A DNA stretch of 64,000 nucleotides from Desulfovibrionaceae bacterium (GTDB taxonomy: Bacteria; Desulfobacterota; Desulfovibrionia; Desulfovibrionales; Desulfovibrionaceae), in NCBI GenBank assembly GCA_009783025.1, contig WRHY01000001.1, positions 186,001 through 250,000 on the forward strand. The letters run 5' to 3'. This document shows positions 10,401-19,443 of this stretch, piece by piece (positions within the stretch are counted from its first letter, which is position 1; every line of letters starts with the position of its first letter). The notes below the pieces were generated by a model. The model had not been told where the DNA came from. It saw nothing but the letters and a program-made list of their open reading frames with translations, and did not search any database. Both the position numbers and the translations under genes were made by a program.

Positions 10401-11798
10401 CTACCGTATGGGCAACTCCTGTTCCTTCAAAGGGGCGGCCAGAATAACCGACCAGTATGGCCCGGCAGGATCATAGCCGACGCCGATATCCTCAAATTCC
10501 CGGCCCAGCAGGTTGCGGCACTGGTTTTCGTTGCCCAGCCACTTGTGCAGAGTTTCATCGGCCACGCTCCTCCCGGCGGCGAGGTTCTCGGCCACAAAGC
10601 CCCATGCGTAGCCGCCGTCCGTAACCCGCTTGCCCAGGGTGCGGCCGTCCGGAGCGGTGCTGGAAAAATAGCGCCGCGCGGCCATATCCTTGACGTGTTC
10701 CCGCGCGCTGGCGTCCAGTGCGCCACTGCCGCGCAACAACGGCGCCGGGGGCATGGATTCTCCGCCACAGACGCGGCCCTGAGCGCGTACCGCATTGATC
10801 AGGCCGAGCATACGGGCTTCTTGCGAACCCGCTTGCGCTACGGAAAACGTGGTTTTGACCGGCATAGTTCCCACGGGCGCGGCGGCAGCGCTCCCGGCTC
10901 CGTTGCCCGATACGGCCGAGGGCGGTGGGGCTTCCACCGGCGCGGCACTTTGCGCGCCGGGTTGCGCGTCCGGCTGCAGGACCAGAGCTCCGTCGCCCGA
11001 CACAGCTTCGGGCGGGCGGGTATCTTCAAGAGGCACCACACCGGGACGGGGGCTTTTGGGCGCGGAACCCGGCGGCGGAATCGAGGCGGAGTCCGCACCG
11101 GAGTTCAAAACTCTTCCCCGGCCGTCGGTGGCAAACTCCCGCACCACAATGGGGCTGGCCGGGGCGTGCTCGCTCGGGCTCACAGGGATTCTCAACTCCT
11201 CGACATTGCCCGGGTCATTACGTTTCGGCGCGGGATCCTGAGGTTCGGCCGGAGGCGGTGTGGGCTGTGCCTGCCCCACGGTTTGCCCGGCAGCGTCCGG
11301 GACTTGTTGCGGTTCGGCCGCGGCCATGATCAGGGTCCACTGCCCGTTGTGGGCGCTGGCGCCGATGTAGTGGAATTCCTGGCCCATGAGCGCGGAACAC
11401 TGGCCGGAAACCAAGGCGTCAAAGGCCTGCTGCGGAGTTGCTCCGCGCGCCGTGGCCGCCAGATAAGGAATGCCGGACAGGCCGCTTTCCGCCGCAATCC
11501 GGGATACCGGCTGGCCTGAAGAAGCGCTCCGGGCGGCCAGGGTACGCAGGCTTTCCGAGGGCATCAAGGAAGGCGCTTCCGGCATGGGCGCGCCGTTGCA
11601 GGTTCGTTTTGCCCGGCGCTGCATCTCGATAAGATAGTAGAGTATGGTATGGTCTTCGGCAAAACCCGCGGCCAAGGCAGGGCAGGGGCCTTGCAGCAGA
11701 GCCGGAGCAAGCGCGAAAAGGCAGAGCAGGCAGATCAGCCGCGCTGTCCGGGTCCGGATGCGGATTAGCCAGAACGAAATGCTGTTTCTCGTTGTCAT
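10401..11798 (-). CDS. Secreted protein with two CAP/SCP domains
   Basis: A 465-residue exported protein. A basic N-terminus and hydrophobic core end at a signal-peptidase site near residue 43 (PALA-A). Residues about 50-160 form a degenerate CAP domain ([12 protein letters not shown]..., C...[11 protein letters not shown]). Next comes a Pro/Ala-rich linker of about 165 residues, then a better conserved C-terminal CAP domain (about 325-460) with [22 protein letters not shown] and FEDIGVGY motifs. CAP (YkwD/SCP) proteins are extracytoplasmic with diverse and often unknown activities. The linker suggests a cell-envelope-spanning tether. The gene lies 55 bases upstream of the kinase gene on the same strand. 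Confidence 0.82.
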   Translation of the reverse strand: MTTRNSISFWLIRIRTRTARLICLLCLFALAPALLQGPCPALAAGFAEDHTILYYLIEMQRRAKRTCNGAPMPEAPSLMPSESLRTLAARSASSGQPVSRIAAESGLSGIPYLAATARGATPQQAFDALVSGQCSALMGQEFHYIGASAHNGQWTLIMAAAEPQQVPDAAGQTVGQAQPTPPPAEPQDPAPKRNDPGNVEELRIPVSPSEHAPASPIVVREFATDGRGRVLNSGADSASIPPPGSAPKSPRPGVVPLEDTRPPEAVSGDGALVLQPDAQPGAQSAAPVEAPPPSAVSGNGAGSAAAAPVGTMPVKTTFSVAQAGSQEARMLGLINAVRAQGRVCGGESMPPAPLLRGSGALDASAREHVKDMAARRYFSSTAPDGRTLGKRVTDGGYAWGFVAENLAAGRSVADETLHKWLGNENQCRNLLGREFEDIGVGYDPAGPYWSVILAAPLKEQELPIR

Positions 11799-11828
11799 GT
11801 ACTGATGCTCTCGGCAATACGTTGGTTG

Positions 11829-12974
11829 TTATATTTCCACCAGAGTATATTCGGTGCTGCCCAGGCCGATGGATGCGGCATAGTTGAGTTGCACCTCGCC
11901 CCGCGTATAGGACCAGGTTCCGGTGAATTTGTCCTGGCCCGGTTCATGATTGTGTTTAAGGCGGGAGTGCGTGAAGCCGGGTTGTCCGTTCACCAGATCA
12001 AAGGAGGCTTTATCCAGGGCCACCGGATCGATGGAGGCCAGAATTCCGATATCGGGCACCAGAGGGGCGTCGCTCCAGGGCACACAGTCGCAATCGGGCG
12101 TGATATTCATGAGGAAGTTGAAATACCCCACGCGGTCCTGCTTGTTGATGACAGCGCCCAGCGCGTATTCCGTCATGCGTTCGTTGAAGGGTTCGAGTTC
12201 CGTGGCCCAGTCAATGGTCACGGCTTTGGGTTCGCATACGGTCAGGCATTCGCCGCAGCCCACGCATTTGTCTTTGTCAATGAAGGCGAATTTTGTTTCA
12301 CCTTCGTTGTCGTCCGTCGAAGCGCGCCAGGCAATGGCATGTTCCGGACAGTTGGCCATACACATGCCGCAGGCGATACACAGCTTTTCGTCCACGGAAA
12401 AACGCGAGGCGTGCTGATCGCATTTGCCTTGGGACGGCGCGCAGCCCATGGCCAGATTCTTGATGGAACCGCCAAAGCCCGCCATTTCGTGTCCTTTGAA
12501 GTGAGACATGACGATCATGCTGTGCGCTTCCACTATGGCATCAGCGATTTTGACGCTTTTGAAATGCTTTTGCCCGATGGGCACTTCGGAAAAGCTGCCG
12601 CCGCGCAGGCCGTCGGCAATGATCAGGGGGGCGTTCACCGTGGCAAAGCTGAAGCCGTGTTCCAGCGCGGTCTGCAAATGGTTCACCGCGTTGTGGCGGC
12701 TGCCCTGGTACAGGGTGTTGGTATCAGTCAGAAAGGGCAGGGCCCCGGCTTGCTTCAGCTTGTCCACCACGGCGCGGACAAACACGGGGTTGATAAAGGT
12801 ATCGTTGCCGCGTTCGCCAAAGTGCAGCTTGACCGCGGCGGGCGCGTTTTTGTCCACAAGTTTGTCAAATCCGGCGGCATCGAACAGAGCCGCGATTTTG
12901 CGTATCTTGCTTTCTTTTGCCTTACGGGCGCGCGGACCGGCGAAGTAAACAACAGAAGGGGCTTGTTCAGTCAT
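11829..12974 (-). CDS. DUF362 protein with two [4Fe-4S] clusters
   Basis: A 381-residue cytoplasmic protein. The DUF362 domain spans most of the chain (VKLHFGERGNDTFI, MSHFKGHEMAGFGG, and a conserved C-terminal FDLVN segment). Two bacterial ferredoxin motifs lie near residues 195-250: CIACGMCMANCP and CVGCGECLTVCEP. Such proteins are common in anaerobes and are presumed electron carriers or redox enzymes; the substrate is unknown. It ends 30 bases before the CAP gene and may share its transcript. The start ATG 12974 follows an AAAAAGGA-type site. Confidence 0.9.
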   Translation of the reverse strand: MTEQAPSVVYFAGPRARKAKESKIRKIAALFDAAGFDKLVDKNAPAAVKLHFGERGNDTFINPVFVRAVVDKLKQAGALPFLTDTNTLYQGSRHNAVNHLQTALEHGFSFATVNAPLIIADGLRGGSFSEVPIGQKHFKSVKIADAIVEAHSMIVMSHFKGHEMAGFGGSIKNLAMGCAPSQGKCDQHASRFSVDEKLCIACGMCMANCPEHAIAWRASTDDNEGETKFAFIDKDKCVGCGECLTVCEPKAVTIDWATELEPFNERMTEYALGAVINKQDRVGYFNFLMNITPDCDCVPWSDAPLVPDIGILASIDPVALDKASFDLVNGQPGFTHSRLKHNHEPGQDKFTGTWSYTRGEVQLNYAASIGLGSTEYTLVEI

Positions 12975-13135
12975 GGCGGAAAATCCTTTTTAAAAAAGAA
13001 TCTTGCAAGCGGCGCTACCCTGCCGGGAGACGCATTGCCGGTATGGGGCAAAGCGGGTATATTGCCCGCAAGGCGAGGGTCTACCGCATAATACTTTCAA
13101 GTATAACGAACTTGTCATCGCCGCACAAGAACCGG

Positions 13136-13900
13136 ATGCTCCAGCGAACTGCAAAAAACGTCTGCCTTTTTATCCTGCTGGTGCTCGGCGTCGCGGCCGT
13201 CGCCGGAGGGAGCCTTTACTATCTTGCGGCGCGCGAGCCGGGACGGGCGCTGCCGGAGGACAGTTATTTCCGGGCTGTTTACGTGCTGCAGCGCCTGGGC
13301 GGTCCGGCCGCGCTCGAGCAGGAAGACATACCCGCCAGAGTGCCCTTCCTGGATGAAACCGAGAGTCTTTTACATCATCCCGATACCATACAGGTGTTGC
13401 GGCGGGTAGCCGCGGATCTGGCCGAGGCTGGGCCTTCCCGGCCCAAGGCCCCGTTGTTTGAGGCCTATGCCCGACTGGCTCTGGGCGAACGCGATCGCGC
13501 GGCAGCCTTGTTGACCCGCTATGTGGTGGAAAACGAGTATAAGGCTCAATATTATGCCCTGCTGTGCGAAAACCTATACGCCCTGGCGGACTACACCTCG
13601 CTGTTGCTGATCTGCCGCGAATGGGCCGAACGCGACTCCTCATGCCTGGAGAACAGGGGCTATTACCTTTGGGCCGCGTTGTACAACCTGGGGCGCTATG
13701 CTGACGCGGCCCGGAGCGTTGCCGGGCAGAGCCATTGCCTGGGCTGGCGGGCCGGGGTGTATGAGGCGAAGTCCCTTCTGGCCTTGGGACACAAGGAACA
13801 GGCCGAGAGTCTGCTTGCCCGGACCGAGCAACACTTTCCCGGTGAGCTTTTGCAGATCCGCAGGCTTTGGGTGCAGTTGCGGGATCGCGATACTGTGTAA
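13136..13900 (+). CDS. Membrane-anchored TPR-like hypothetical protein
   Basis: A 254-residue protein with one N-terminal transmembrane segment (about residues 8-28, FILLVLGVAAVAGGSLYYLA) and a helical, Ala/Leu/Arg-rich remainder with TPR-like repeats (FEAYARLALGERDRAAAL, YLWAALYNLGRYADAA, EAKSLLALGHKEQAESLL). The topology would place the helical part outside the inner membrane. ATG 13136 is chosen because the frame upstream carries no family signal and overlaps the divergent DUF362 gene. TPR domains usually bind partner proteins; none is suggested by the neighbours. Confidence 0.7.
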   Translation: MLQRTAKNVCLFILLVLGVAAVAGGSLYYLAAREPGRALPEDSYFRAVYVLQRLGGPAALEQEDIPARVPFLDETESLLHHPDTIQVLRRVAADLAEAGPSRPKAPLFEAYARLALGERDRAAALLTRYVVENEYKAQYYALLCENLYALADYTSLLLICREWAERDSSCLENRGYYLWAALYNLGRYADAARSVAGQSHCLGWRAGVYEAKSLLALGHKEQAESLLARTEQHFPGELLQIRRLWVQLRDRDTV

Positions 13901-13928
13901 AAAGGTCGGGTTCTCTTCTGGTGCGGAA

Positions 13929-14246
13929 TCAGTTCCCCGACGAAGTATGGAAACTATGCAACGGTGTGCTGTAAACAACACTGCTGCCGGGTTTGCTGAA
14001 GATGGGCATCTTGTATATGGCGTCCAGAATGACCTCGACCTGATCGTGATCCGTCACAATAAGGAGTACTTCCTTTTCCGCCGGCATCACGGGAATGCCG
14101 AGGAATTTTTTGTCTTCCGAGGTGCTGGTGCCTCTTGCGGGCATAATGGTGCCGCCCCTGGCGCCGGCCTGGCGGGCCACTTTCATGACCTCATCCGCCC
14201 GCCCGCGCTCAATGATGCAGGTAATCAGGAAACTATTGGCGCTCAT
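13929..14246 (-). CDS. PII-family signal protein (GlnB-like, divergent T-loop)
   Basis: A 105-residue protein with the ferredoxin-like PII core: an N-terminal strand (FLITCIIERGRADEVMKVAR), GARGGTIMPARG, and the second repeat (KEVLLIVTDHDQVEVILDAI). The T-loop region (TSTSEDKKFLGIP) lacks the Tyr uridylylation site and the usual length, so covalent control as in GlnB is unlikely. ATG 14246 has AAGGAG 6 bases upstream. It lies downstream of, and on the same strand as, the ion transporter at 14517-15953, separated only by a hairpin repeat. Like GlnK-AmtB or SbtB-SbtA, it may bind and gate that transporter; this is inference. Confidence 0.85.
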   Translation of the reverse strand: MSANSFLITCIIERGRADEVMKVARQAGARGGTIMPARGTSTSEDKKFLGIPVMPAEKEVLLIVTDHDQVEVILDAIYKMPIFSKPGSSVVYSTPLHSFHTSSGN

Positions 14247-14365
14247 CAACTGCTCCTTTGGCGCACTCTTTACTACAATGCCTTGTGGACCGGGGCATAA
14301 AAGGTGCGACAGTAATAATCAAGTTTTTAAAGCATGGTATGCTTGGTATCATTTGCTGTTTCAGG

Positions 14366-14509
14366 GGTGTCTCCAAATAGTTCTTTTGTCCAAATAGCCG
14401 CGTCACCCGGCCCTTTTTTCTCCGGTCGAGTACCATAAAGAGTACACTCCCTTCGCAAAAAGGGCCGGGGTCCTTGCTCTTGGAGCAAAATTTCTTATTT
14501 GGAGACACC
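14366..14509 (+). repeat. Mirror-hairpin element, copy 2 (144 bp)
   Basis: Terminal arms pair TGTCTCCAAATA with TATTTGGAGACA, and inner arms pair CCCGGCCCTTTTT with AAAAAGGGCCGGG. The apex is GTACCATAAAGAGTAC (14430-14445). CGTCA (14401-14405) faces TCCTTG (14471-14476). It is nearly identical in sequence to the copy at 29681-29829, which is inverted. It sits between the transporter and the PII gene. Confidence 0.88.
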
Positions 14510-14516
14510 TCCTGGA

Positions 14517-15953
14517 TTATATGAAAAATATAAAAGTATTGAGGATAAAAACGGGCCACAGAGTCGCGATAGCCCAGAGCATGTAGCCGAAAAAGCTGGG
14601 CATGGCCACGCCCTGATTTTCGGCAATGGCCCGCACCATAAAGTTGGGGGCATTGGCGATGTAGCTCATGGCCCCAAAAAATACAGTGCCGAGCGAAAGA
14701 GCCGCCAGGGTTTCGGCCATGGGCCCCATGAGGTTTACCGCATCGCCCCCGGCGATGTTATAAAAGACCAGATAGGTGGGGGCGTTGTCCAAAAAAGTGC
14801 CGAAGAGTCCGGAAATCCAGAAGTACATATGGGGCAAAGGAAGCCCGTCCCGGCTCACCAGGTTGGTCAAGCCGCCCAAAATCCCTTTCTCGCCCGCCTG
14901 CAGAATAAGTATGGTCGGGATCATGCTGATGAAAATGCCAAAGAATATCTTGGCTACCTCCAGGATGGGGAACCAGTTGAAGTCGTTCAGGCGGTGGTTC
15001 TCCGGGTGGGTCAGCTTGAGGGAAAGGAAAGCCAGGCCGACCAGGATGACATCACGCAAAAGACCCGGCACTTGCAGTTCCACGTGATACACTTCAAACG
15101 AACCCAGCTTGAGCGTTCCGCTCATCAGTACCGCACCGACGACGCCGAGCAGGATGAGCAGGTTCACCTTGCCGTCCAGGCCCAGCTTTTCCCCTGTGCC
15201 GCTGTCCTCCACCAGGGGGGCGGGGCGGCCTTCCTTGTTGTACAGATGGACTTCCAGGGCAAAGTAAATGCCCAGCACGAGCACAGCCGTAAAAATCATG
15301 GGAGGGAAGAGATGGGTGGTGGGCCAGAAAAAGCTGATTCCTTTCAAAAAGCCGAGAAACAGGGGCGGGTCGCCCAGAGGAGTGAGGCAGCCGCCAATAT
15401 TGGCAACAAGAAAGATGAAAAAAATTACCGAATGCACCCGGTATTTCCGATGGGTGTTGGCCCGCAACAGAGGGCGAATGAGCAGCATGGCAGCGCCGGT
15501 TGTGCCCATCCAACTGGCCAGCATGGTGCCGATGAGCAGTATGCCTGTGTTGACCTGGGGCGTGCCCACCAGTGTTCCGGTCACGCGCACCCCGCCCGCC
15601 ACCGTGAACAGGGTAAACAGTATGATAACGTAAGGGATATATTCATGCGCCAGGACTTCCCAGACATGAAAAAGCGTTATCGCCGGCCCGTAGATCAGGA
15701 GGCAGGGAACAATAAAGGCCCCGGCCCAGAACAGCGATATTTTGCCGAAGTGGTGATGCCAAAAAGTCGGCGCAACAAGGGGCCATACAGCAATGCTCAA
15801 CAGCATGCCCGCAAAGGGGATTATCCAGAACGCGTTTAACTCCGCTCCGGGCAGATGCAAGTCAACGGCGGCGAAAGCGACAGTCGGCAGTCCCAGCGCC
15901 AGCAGCAAAACCATCAGGGCCGTCAACAATCGTGAATGTTCCACTTTGCGCAC
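14517..15953 (-). CDS. Ion-transporter superfamily permease (NhaD/CitMHS-like Na+:H+ antiporter)
   Basis: About 478 residues with roughly 12 hydrophobic segments. Signature stretches are GTTGAAMLLIRPLLRA, VANIGGCLTPLGDPPLFLG and FLDNAPTYLVF, typical of the NhaD / putative citrate transporter group of the ion transporter superfamily, in which the NIGG-x-x-TP-x-GDP and DNAPT motifs form the substrate site. GTG 15953 is preferred, with GGAG 7 bases upstream; an in-frame TTG at 15968 is possible. Substrate could be Na+/H+ or an organic anion. Likely co-transcribed with the PII-like gene. Confidence 0.85.
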   Translation of the reverse strand: MRKVEHSRLLTALMVLLLALGLPTVAFAAVDLHLPGAELNAFWIIPFAGMLLSIAVWPLVAPTFWHHHFGKISLFWAGAFIVPCLLIYGPAITLFHVWEVLAHEYIPYVIILFTLFTVAGGVRVTGTLVGTPQVNTGILLIGTMLASWMGTTGAAMLLIRPLLRANTHRKYRVHSVIFFIFLVANIGGCLTPLGDPPLFLGFLKGISFFWPTTHLFPPMIFTAVLVLGIYFALEVHLYNKEGRPAPLVEDSGTGEKLGLDGKVNLLILLGVVGAVLMSGTLKLGSFEVYHVELQVPGLLRDVILVGLAFLSLKLTHPENHRLNDFNWFPILEVAKIFFGIFISMIPTILILQAGEKGILGGLTNLVSRDGLPLPHMYFWISGLFGTFLDNAPTYLVFYNIAGGDAVNLMGPMAETLAALSLGTVFFGAMSYIANAPNFMVRAIAENQGVAMPSFFGYMLWAIATLWPVFILNTFIFFI

Positions 15954-16233
15954 TTCTTGTCTCCGCAATGTATTTGTCCAGGGTGGGCCTTATCAGGAAA
16001 AGCGCCCAATGACAACAGCCTTGCCTGCCTTTTACTGGACGGCAATGCATAGCGCAGACAAAATGAGGCGCTGCCCGGCACGCTGCCGTGTTGTAAGATG
16101 GACCCGTTAATGCTATAGCGGAAAAAAAGGGGAGGGGCTGACCGTTTCTTCTCTTTCCCGCCCGGTTATAACCATTGTGGTCGCAACCATTCCCCAGGGC
16201 GGGTTTTTTTCCCGTTTGCCACCGGAAAGCATT

Positions 16234-16443
16234 ATGGAAAAAGACGCTAAGGAAGCATTGCAGGTAACCAAGGAAATCGTGGTCAAGTTCATTGAAACCG
16301 GCCGCATTTCTCCTGCTAATTTTGCCGAGATCTTCCCCGGCGTGTACCAGGTTGTGCTGCAAACCATTACCCGTCCCGGCGGCCCGGCCGGAGCGGCTTT
16401 GCTCGGCAAAACCAAATCCGGCGAAAACGGGCAGGATGCATAA
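16234..16443 (+). CDS. Small conserved hypothetical upstream of ubiE/menG
   Basis: A 69-residue protein starting at ATG 16234 behind GGAAAG. The body is amphipathic (EALQVTKEIVVKFIE, SPANFAEIFPGVYQVV) with a short, polar Gly/Lys tail and no cysteines. Its TAA overlaps the ATG of the methyltransferase gene (TAATG), so the two are translationally coupled. I recognise no family. An in-frame GTG-type extension to 16177 exists but adds a low-quality N-terminus. Confidence 0.65.
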   Translation: MEKDAKEALQVTKEIVVKFIETGRISPANFAEIFPGVYQVVLQTITRPGGPAGAALLGKTKSGENGQDA

Positions 16444-17192
16444 TGCCCGAACGGCCCAAGGCTTCAGACGAATCCTATTCACCCCAGGCTGACGGACGCG
16501 CTGTTCAGAGTCTTTTTTCCCACATTGCCGGGGTCTATGACGGGTTGAACCGGATTTTAAGCTTCGGGCTTGACGCCTATTGGCGGAAGCGCCTGGCTGA
16601 GGCGGTCCGCCCTTTTCCAAGCAAAGGCACGGCCCGGATCCTGGATCTTGCCGCGGGCACCCTTGAAGTCAGTGTGGCCCTGGCCAAGCGCTACCCCAAC
16701 AGAAGCATCCTGGCTTTGGACTTCTGCCGCCCGATGCTGGTCAAGGGCCTGCCCAAGCTGAAAAAGCTGCGTAACCGCAAAATTTATCCCCTGGCTGCGG
16801 ACGGACGCAGTTTGCCCCTTGCCGACAACTCGGTGGATGCCGTCACCATTGCCTTTGGCCTGCGCAATATCCGTCCGCGCGCTGCCGCCTATGCCGAGGC
16901 CCTGCGTGTTCTTGTGCCGGGAGGGCGCTTCTGCGTGCTGGAATTCGGCAGCGCCGAGGATCGCATCCTTTTGGGCCTGTACAATTTTTATCTGGCCCAT
17001 GTTCTTCCCCTGGCAGGCAGGTTGGTTTCCCGCAACAAGGGCGCGTACCGCTACCTGGCCGACACAGTGGCTGCCTATCCGGCCGCCGCGACCCTGGCCG
17101 AGGAAATGCGCCGGGCCGGTTTCACTAATGTCCGCTACGGCAGGCACACCGCGGGCATTGTTTGGCTGCATACAGGAGAAAAGCCTGCATAG
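16443..17192 (+). CDS. menG: Demethylmenaquinone methyltransferase (UbiE/MenG)
   Basis: A 249-residue class I SAM-dependent methyltransferase. It has the UbiE signatures FSHIAGVYDGLNRILSFGLD (N-terminal), ILDLAAGTLEVS (SAM-binding motif I, with a Leu replacing the usual second Gly/Thr-Gly-Asp pattern), and FGLRNI near residue 137. It methylates demethylmenaquinone in the last step of menaquinone synthesis. The start codon overlaps the preceding stop. The nearby mqnB and polyprenyl synthase genes support the menaquinone assignment over ubiquinone. Confidence 0.92.
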   Translation: MPERPKASDESYSPQADGRAVQSLFSHIAGVYDGLNRILSFGLDAYWRKRLAEAVRPFPSKGTARILDLAAGTLEVSVALAKRYPNRSILALDFCRPMLVKGLPKLKKLRNRKIYPLAADGRSLPLADNSVDAVTIAFGLRNIRPRAAAYAEALRVLVPGGRFCVLEFGSAEDRILLGLYNFYLAHVLPLAGRLVSRNKGAYRYLADTVAAYPAAATLAEEMRRAGFTNVRYGRHTAGIVWLHTGEKPA

Positions 17193-17230
17193 GAGATACC
17201 TCCTCGTTCTACCTAAATACGGGATACATA

Positions 17231-18556
17231 ATGACGCTTTTTCCCCCGGATTACGACGCCTTTGCCGAGGGCCGCGAACGCATTGCCGTGGTCGGTCTCG
17301 GCTATGTGGGCCTGCCCCTGGCCGTGGCCCTGGCCCGGCATTTTCCGGTCACGGGCTTTGATATTTCCGCTGAGCGCGTTGCCGAACTGCGCCTCGGCCG
17401 GGACCGCACGGGCGAAGTGGATGAGGCCGTGCTTCAGGCCTCCGCCCTGGAATTTTCCTCTTCCGGTGAAGATCTGTCCAGGGCCAAGCTGATTATCGTG
17501 GCCGTGCCCACGCCCATTGACGCGCACAGAAATCCGGATCTGGGTCCGGTGAAGCAGGCCTCGGCCACGGTGGGCAAACATATGCCCAAGGGCTGTGTGG
17601 TGGTGTACGAGTCCACCGTGTATCCGGGAGTGACTGAGGATATCTGCCTGCCCATTCTGGAGCGGGAATCCGGCCTGCGTTTCTGCCGGGATTTTTTTGC
17701 CGGGTATTCGCCGGAACGCATCAATCCCGGCGACAAAGTGCATACCGTGGAGCGCATCGTCAAAGTGGTGTCGGGCAGCACGCCGGAAACCCTGGACCTG
17801 CTCGCGCGGGTTTACGGGACAATAGTCACGGCAGGAGTGCACAAAGCGCCGTCAATCAGGGTGGCCGAGGCGGCCAAGGTGATTGAGAACACCCAGCGGG
17901 ATTTGAACATCGCTCTGATGAATGAATTGTCCCTGATTTTCGATCGCCTGGGCATCGACACTCTGGACGTGCTGGAAGCGGCCGGAACCAAATGGAACTT
18001 TCTGCCCTTCAGGCCCGGCCTGGTGGGCGGGCACTGCATCGGGGTCGACCCGTATTATCTGACCTACAAAGCCGAGGAGGCGGGCTACCATCCGGAGGTC
18101 ATTCTGGCGGGCAGGCGCATCAACGACGGCATGGGCAAATACGTGGCCCAGAAGGCGATCAAGATGCTGATAGCCTCCGGGCGCAAGGTAGGACAGGCGC
18201 GCGTGGGTATTTTCGGCCTGACGTTTAAGGAAAATGTGCCTGACCTGCGCAATACCCGAGTGCTGGATATCAAGGCCGAGTTGGACGAGTTCGGGGTCAC
18301 GGTGCTGGTGCATGATCCGCTGGCGGATCCGGCCGAAGCCCGGCATGAATACAATCTCGAACTGACGCCCCTTGAAGCCATGCGCGATCTGGACGCGGCC
18401 ATTCTTGCCGTGGCGCATGAAGACTATGCGCGTATGGGTCTTGCCGGCTTGAGCGGCCGCTTCGCGGGCGCGGAAAAAGCCGTTCTTCTGGATATCAAGG
18501 GCCTGTGGAACAAGGCTGAGGCGGAAAAGGCCGGGTTTTCCTACTGGCGGCTGTGA
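17231..18556 (+). CDS. UDP-N-acetyl-hexosamine 6-dehydrogenase (WbpA/WbpO/TviB type)
   Basis: A 441-residue nucleotide-sugar dehydrogenase. The Rossmann motif VVGLGYVGLPLAVALA is near residue 20, the central dimerisation helix carries AAKVIENTQRDLNIALMNE, and the catalytic Cys lies in GGHCIGVDPYYL near residue 265. The C-terminal domain has the FGLTFKENVPDLRNT motif. The enzyme oxidises the C6 hydroxyl of a UDP-HexNAc to a uronate for capsule, O-antigen or exopolysaccharide. ATG 17231 follows the menG stop by 38 bases. It overlaps mqnB by 4 bases. A polysaccharide enzyme inside a quinone cluster is unusual. Confidence 0.9.
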   Translation: MTLFPPDYDAFAEGRERIAVVGLGYVGLPLAVALARHFPVTGFDISAERVAELRLGRDRTGEVDEAVLQASALEFSSSGEDLSRAKLIIVAVPTPIDAHRNPDLGPVKQASATVGKHMPKGCVVVYESTVYPGVTEDICLPILERESGLRFCRDFFAGYSPERINPGDKVHTVERIVKVVSGSTPETLDLLARVYGTIVTAGVHKAPSIRVAEAAKVIENTQRDLNIALMNELSLIFDRLGIDTLDVLEAAGTKWNFLPFRPGLVGGHCIGVDPYYLTYKAEEAGYHPEVILAGRRINDGMGKYVAQKAIKMLIASGRKVGQARVGIFGLTFKENVPDLRNTRVLDIKAELDEFGVTVLVHDPLADPAEARHEYNLELTPLEAMRDLDAAILAVAHEDYARMGLAGLSGRFAGAEKAVLLDIKGLWNKAEAEKAGFSYWRL

Positions 18557-19395
18557 GCATGGCAACGCAAGCGGCATGCCGCGCCAATGCGGGGCGGGAT
18601 CTGCTCCTGGTATGCGCCACGGCCTATGAAATGCGTGCGGCCGTAGCGCTTCTTCCCGGCGGTCCGGAATGCGATCTGTCGGCCTTTGAACAGGGCGCGC
18701 CGCTGGCCCGCAGCATGGAAAATCCCCCCCTTGCCCTGCCCCGGCTTCGCCTGCCCGGAGGCGGACTCACGCTCCTGGTGTGCGGGGTGGGGCCGGTTGC
18801 TTCCGCCTTGAGCCTGACTCTGGCCGCCGGGCGCGAAGAGGCCGGAGCGTTCAGGGGCGTGGTAAACATGGGCATTGCCGGGAGTTATGACCTTGAGGCC
18901 GCTCCTGTGGGCAGTGTCGTGCTGGTTGACCAGGAATGCTTTCCGGAATACGGCGTGTGGCCGGAGTATGATGAAAGCATGGATGGTTCGCCGCAAAGCG
19001 TTGGTCAGCCCGAGCCCCTGCGCTTTGCCCAGGGACTTCTGCCCGCCGGGCCCGTGTTTTCCCGCCTGGCCCTGGATGCGCATAATACGCTTGGCAAGCT
19101 GGGCCTGAACTGTCATACTCCCTTGCGCACGGGCGGCGGCGCGACCCTTTCCGGCGTATCCGGCACCAGGCGCAGGGCCGACAGGATACACGCCCTGACC
19201 GGGGCGCTGCTCGAAAACATGGAGGGCTTTGCTTTGGCCCTTGGCGCGGCAGCCTTGCGTTTGCCTTTTGCAGAGGTCCGGTCCGTGTCCAATCAGGCCG
19301 GTTGTCGGCCTCCCCATACCTGGGATTTTGACGCGGCGGCGCATGCCCTGAGCCTGGCGGCGCAAAATATTTTCGAGCCCCTGTTACGAGCATAG
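18553..19395 (+). CDS. mqnB: Futalosine hydrolase
   Basis: A 280-residue nucleosidase of the purine phosphorylase/MTA-nucleosidase fold. It has LLVCATAYEMRA at the N-terminus, CGVGPVASALS, VVNMGIAGSYD near residue 110, and ENMEGFALA near 225, whose Glu residues bind the ribose. Cleaving futalosine or aminodeoxyfutalosine is a step in the alternative menaquinone pathway. GTG 18553 overlaps the previous stop (GTGA); an ATG at 18559 is the alternative. Clustered with menG and a polyprenyl synthase. Confidence 0.88.
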   Translation: MSMATQAACRANAGRDLLLVCATAYEMRAAVALLPGGPECDLSAFEQGAPLARSMENPPLALPRLRLPGGGLTLLVCGVGPVASALSLTLAAGREEAGAFRGVVNMGIAGSYDLEAAPVGSVVLVDQECFPEYGVWPEYDESMDGSPQSVGQPEPLRFAQGLLPAGPVFSRLALDAHNTLGKLGLNCHTPLRTGGGATLSGVSGTRRRADRIHALTGALLENMEGFALALGAAALRLPFAEVRSVSNQAGCRPPHTWDFDAAAHALSLAAQNIFEPLLRA

Positions 19396-19427
19396 AGCAG
19401 TTACACTTTTTCAAGGTGTAATCGCTT
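19395..19427. repeat. Small hairpin upstream of polyprenyl synthase
   Basis: TTACAC (19401-19406) pairs with GTGTAA (19416-19421), extended by AGC/GCT outside. It begins at the mqnB stop codon and ends 17 bases before the next start. The loop TTTTTCAAG resembles the CTTCAAGG loop of the hairpins at 39126-39169 and upstream of 40367, so it may belong to the same small family. Confidence 0.5.
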
Positions 19428-19443
19428 TCAAAAGTGGGACCCG

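Noticed and set aside
13136..13900. Longer start at 12917 for the TPR-like protein
   Set aside because: The extension overlaps the divergent DUF362 gene, is basic and low-quality, and would bury the membrane segment about 80 residues into the chain.
14366..14509. Interpretation of the mirror-hairpins as integron attC sites
   Set aside because: No RYYYAAC/GTTRRRY core sites, no cassette-like arrangement and no integrase are visible; only the general idea of structure-over-sequence conservation is shared.
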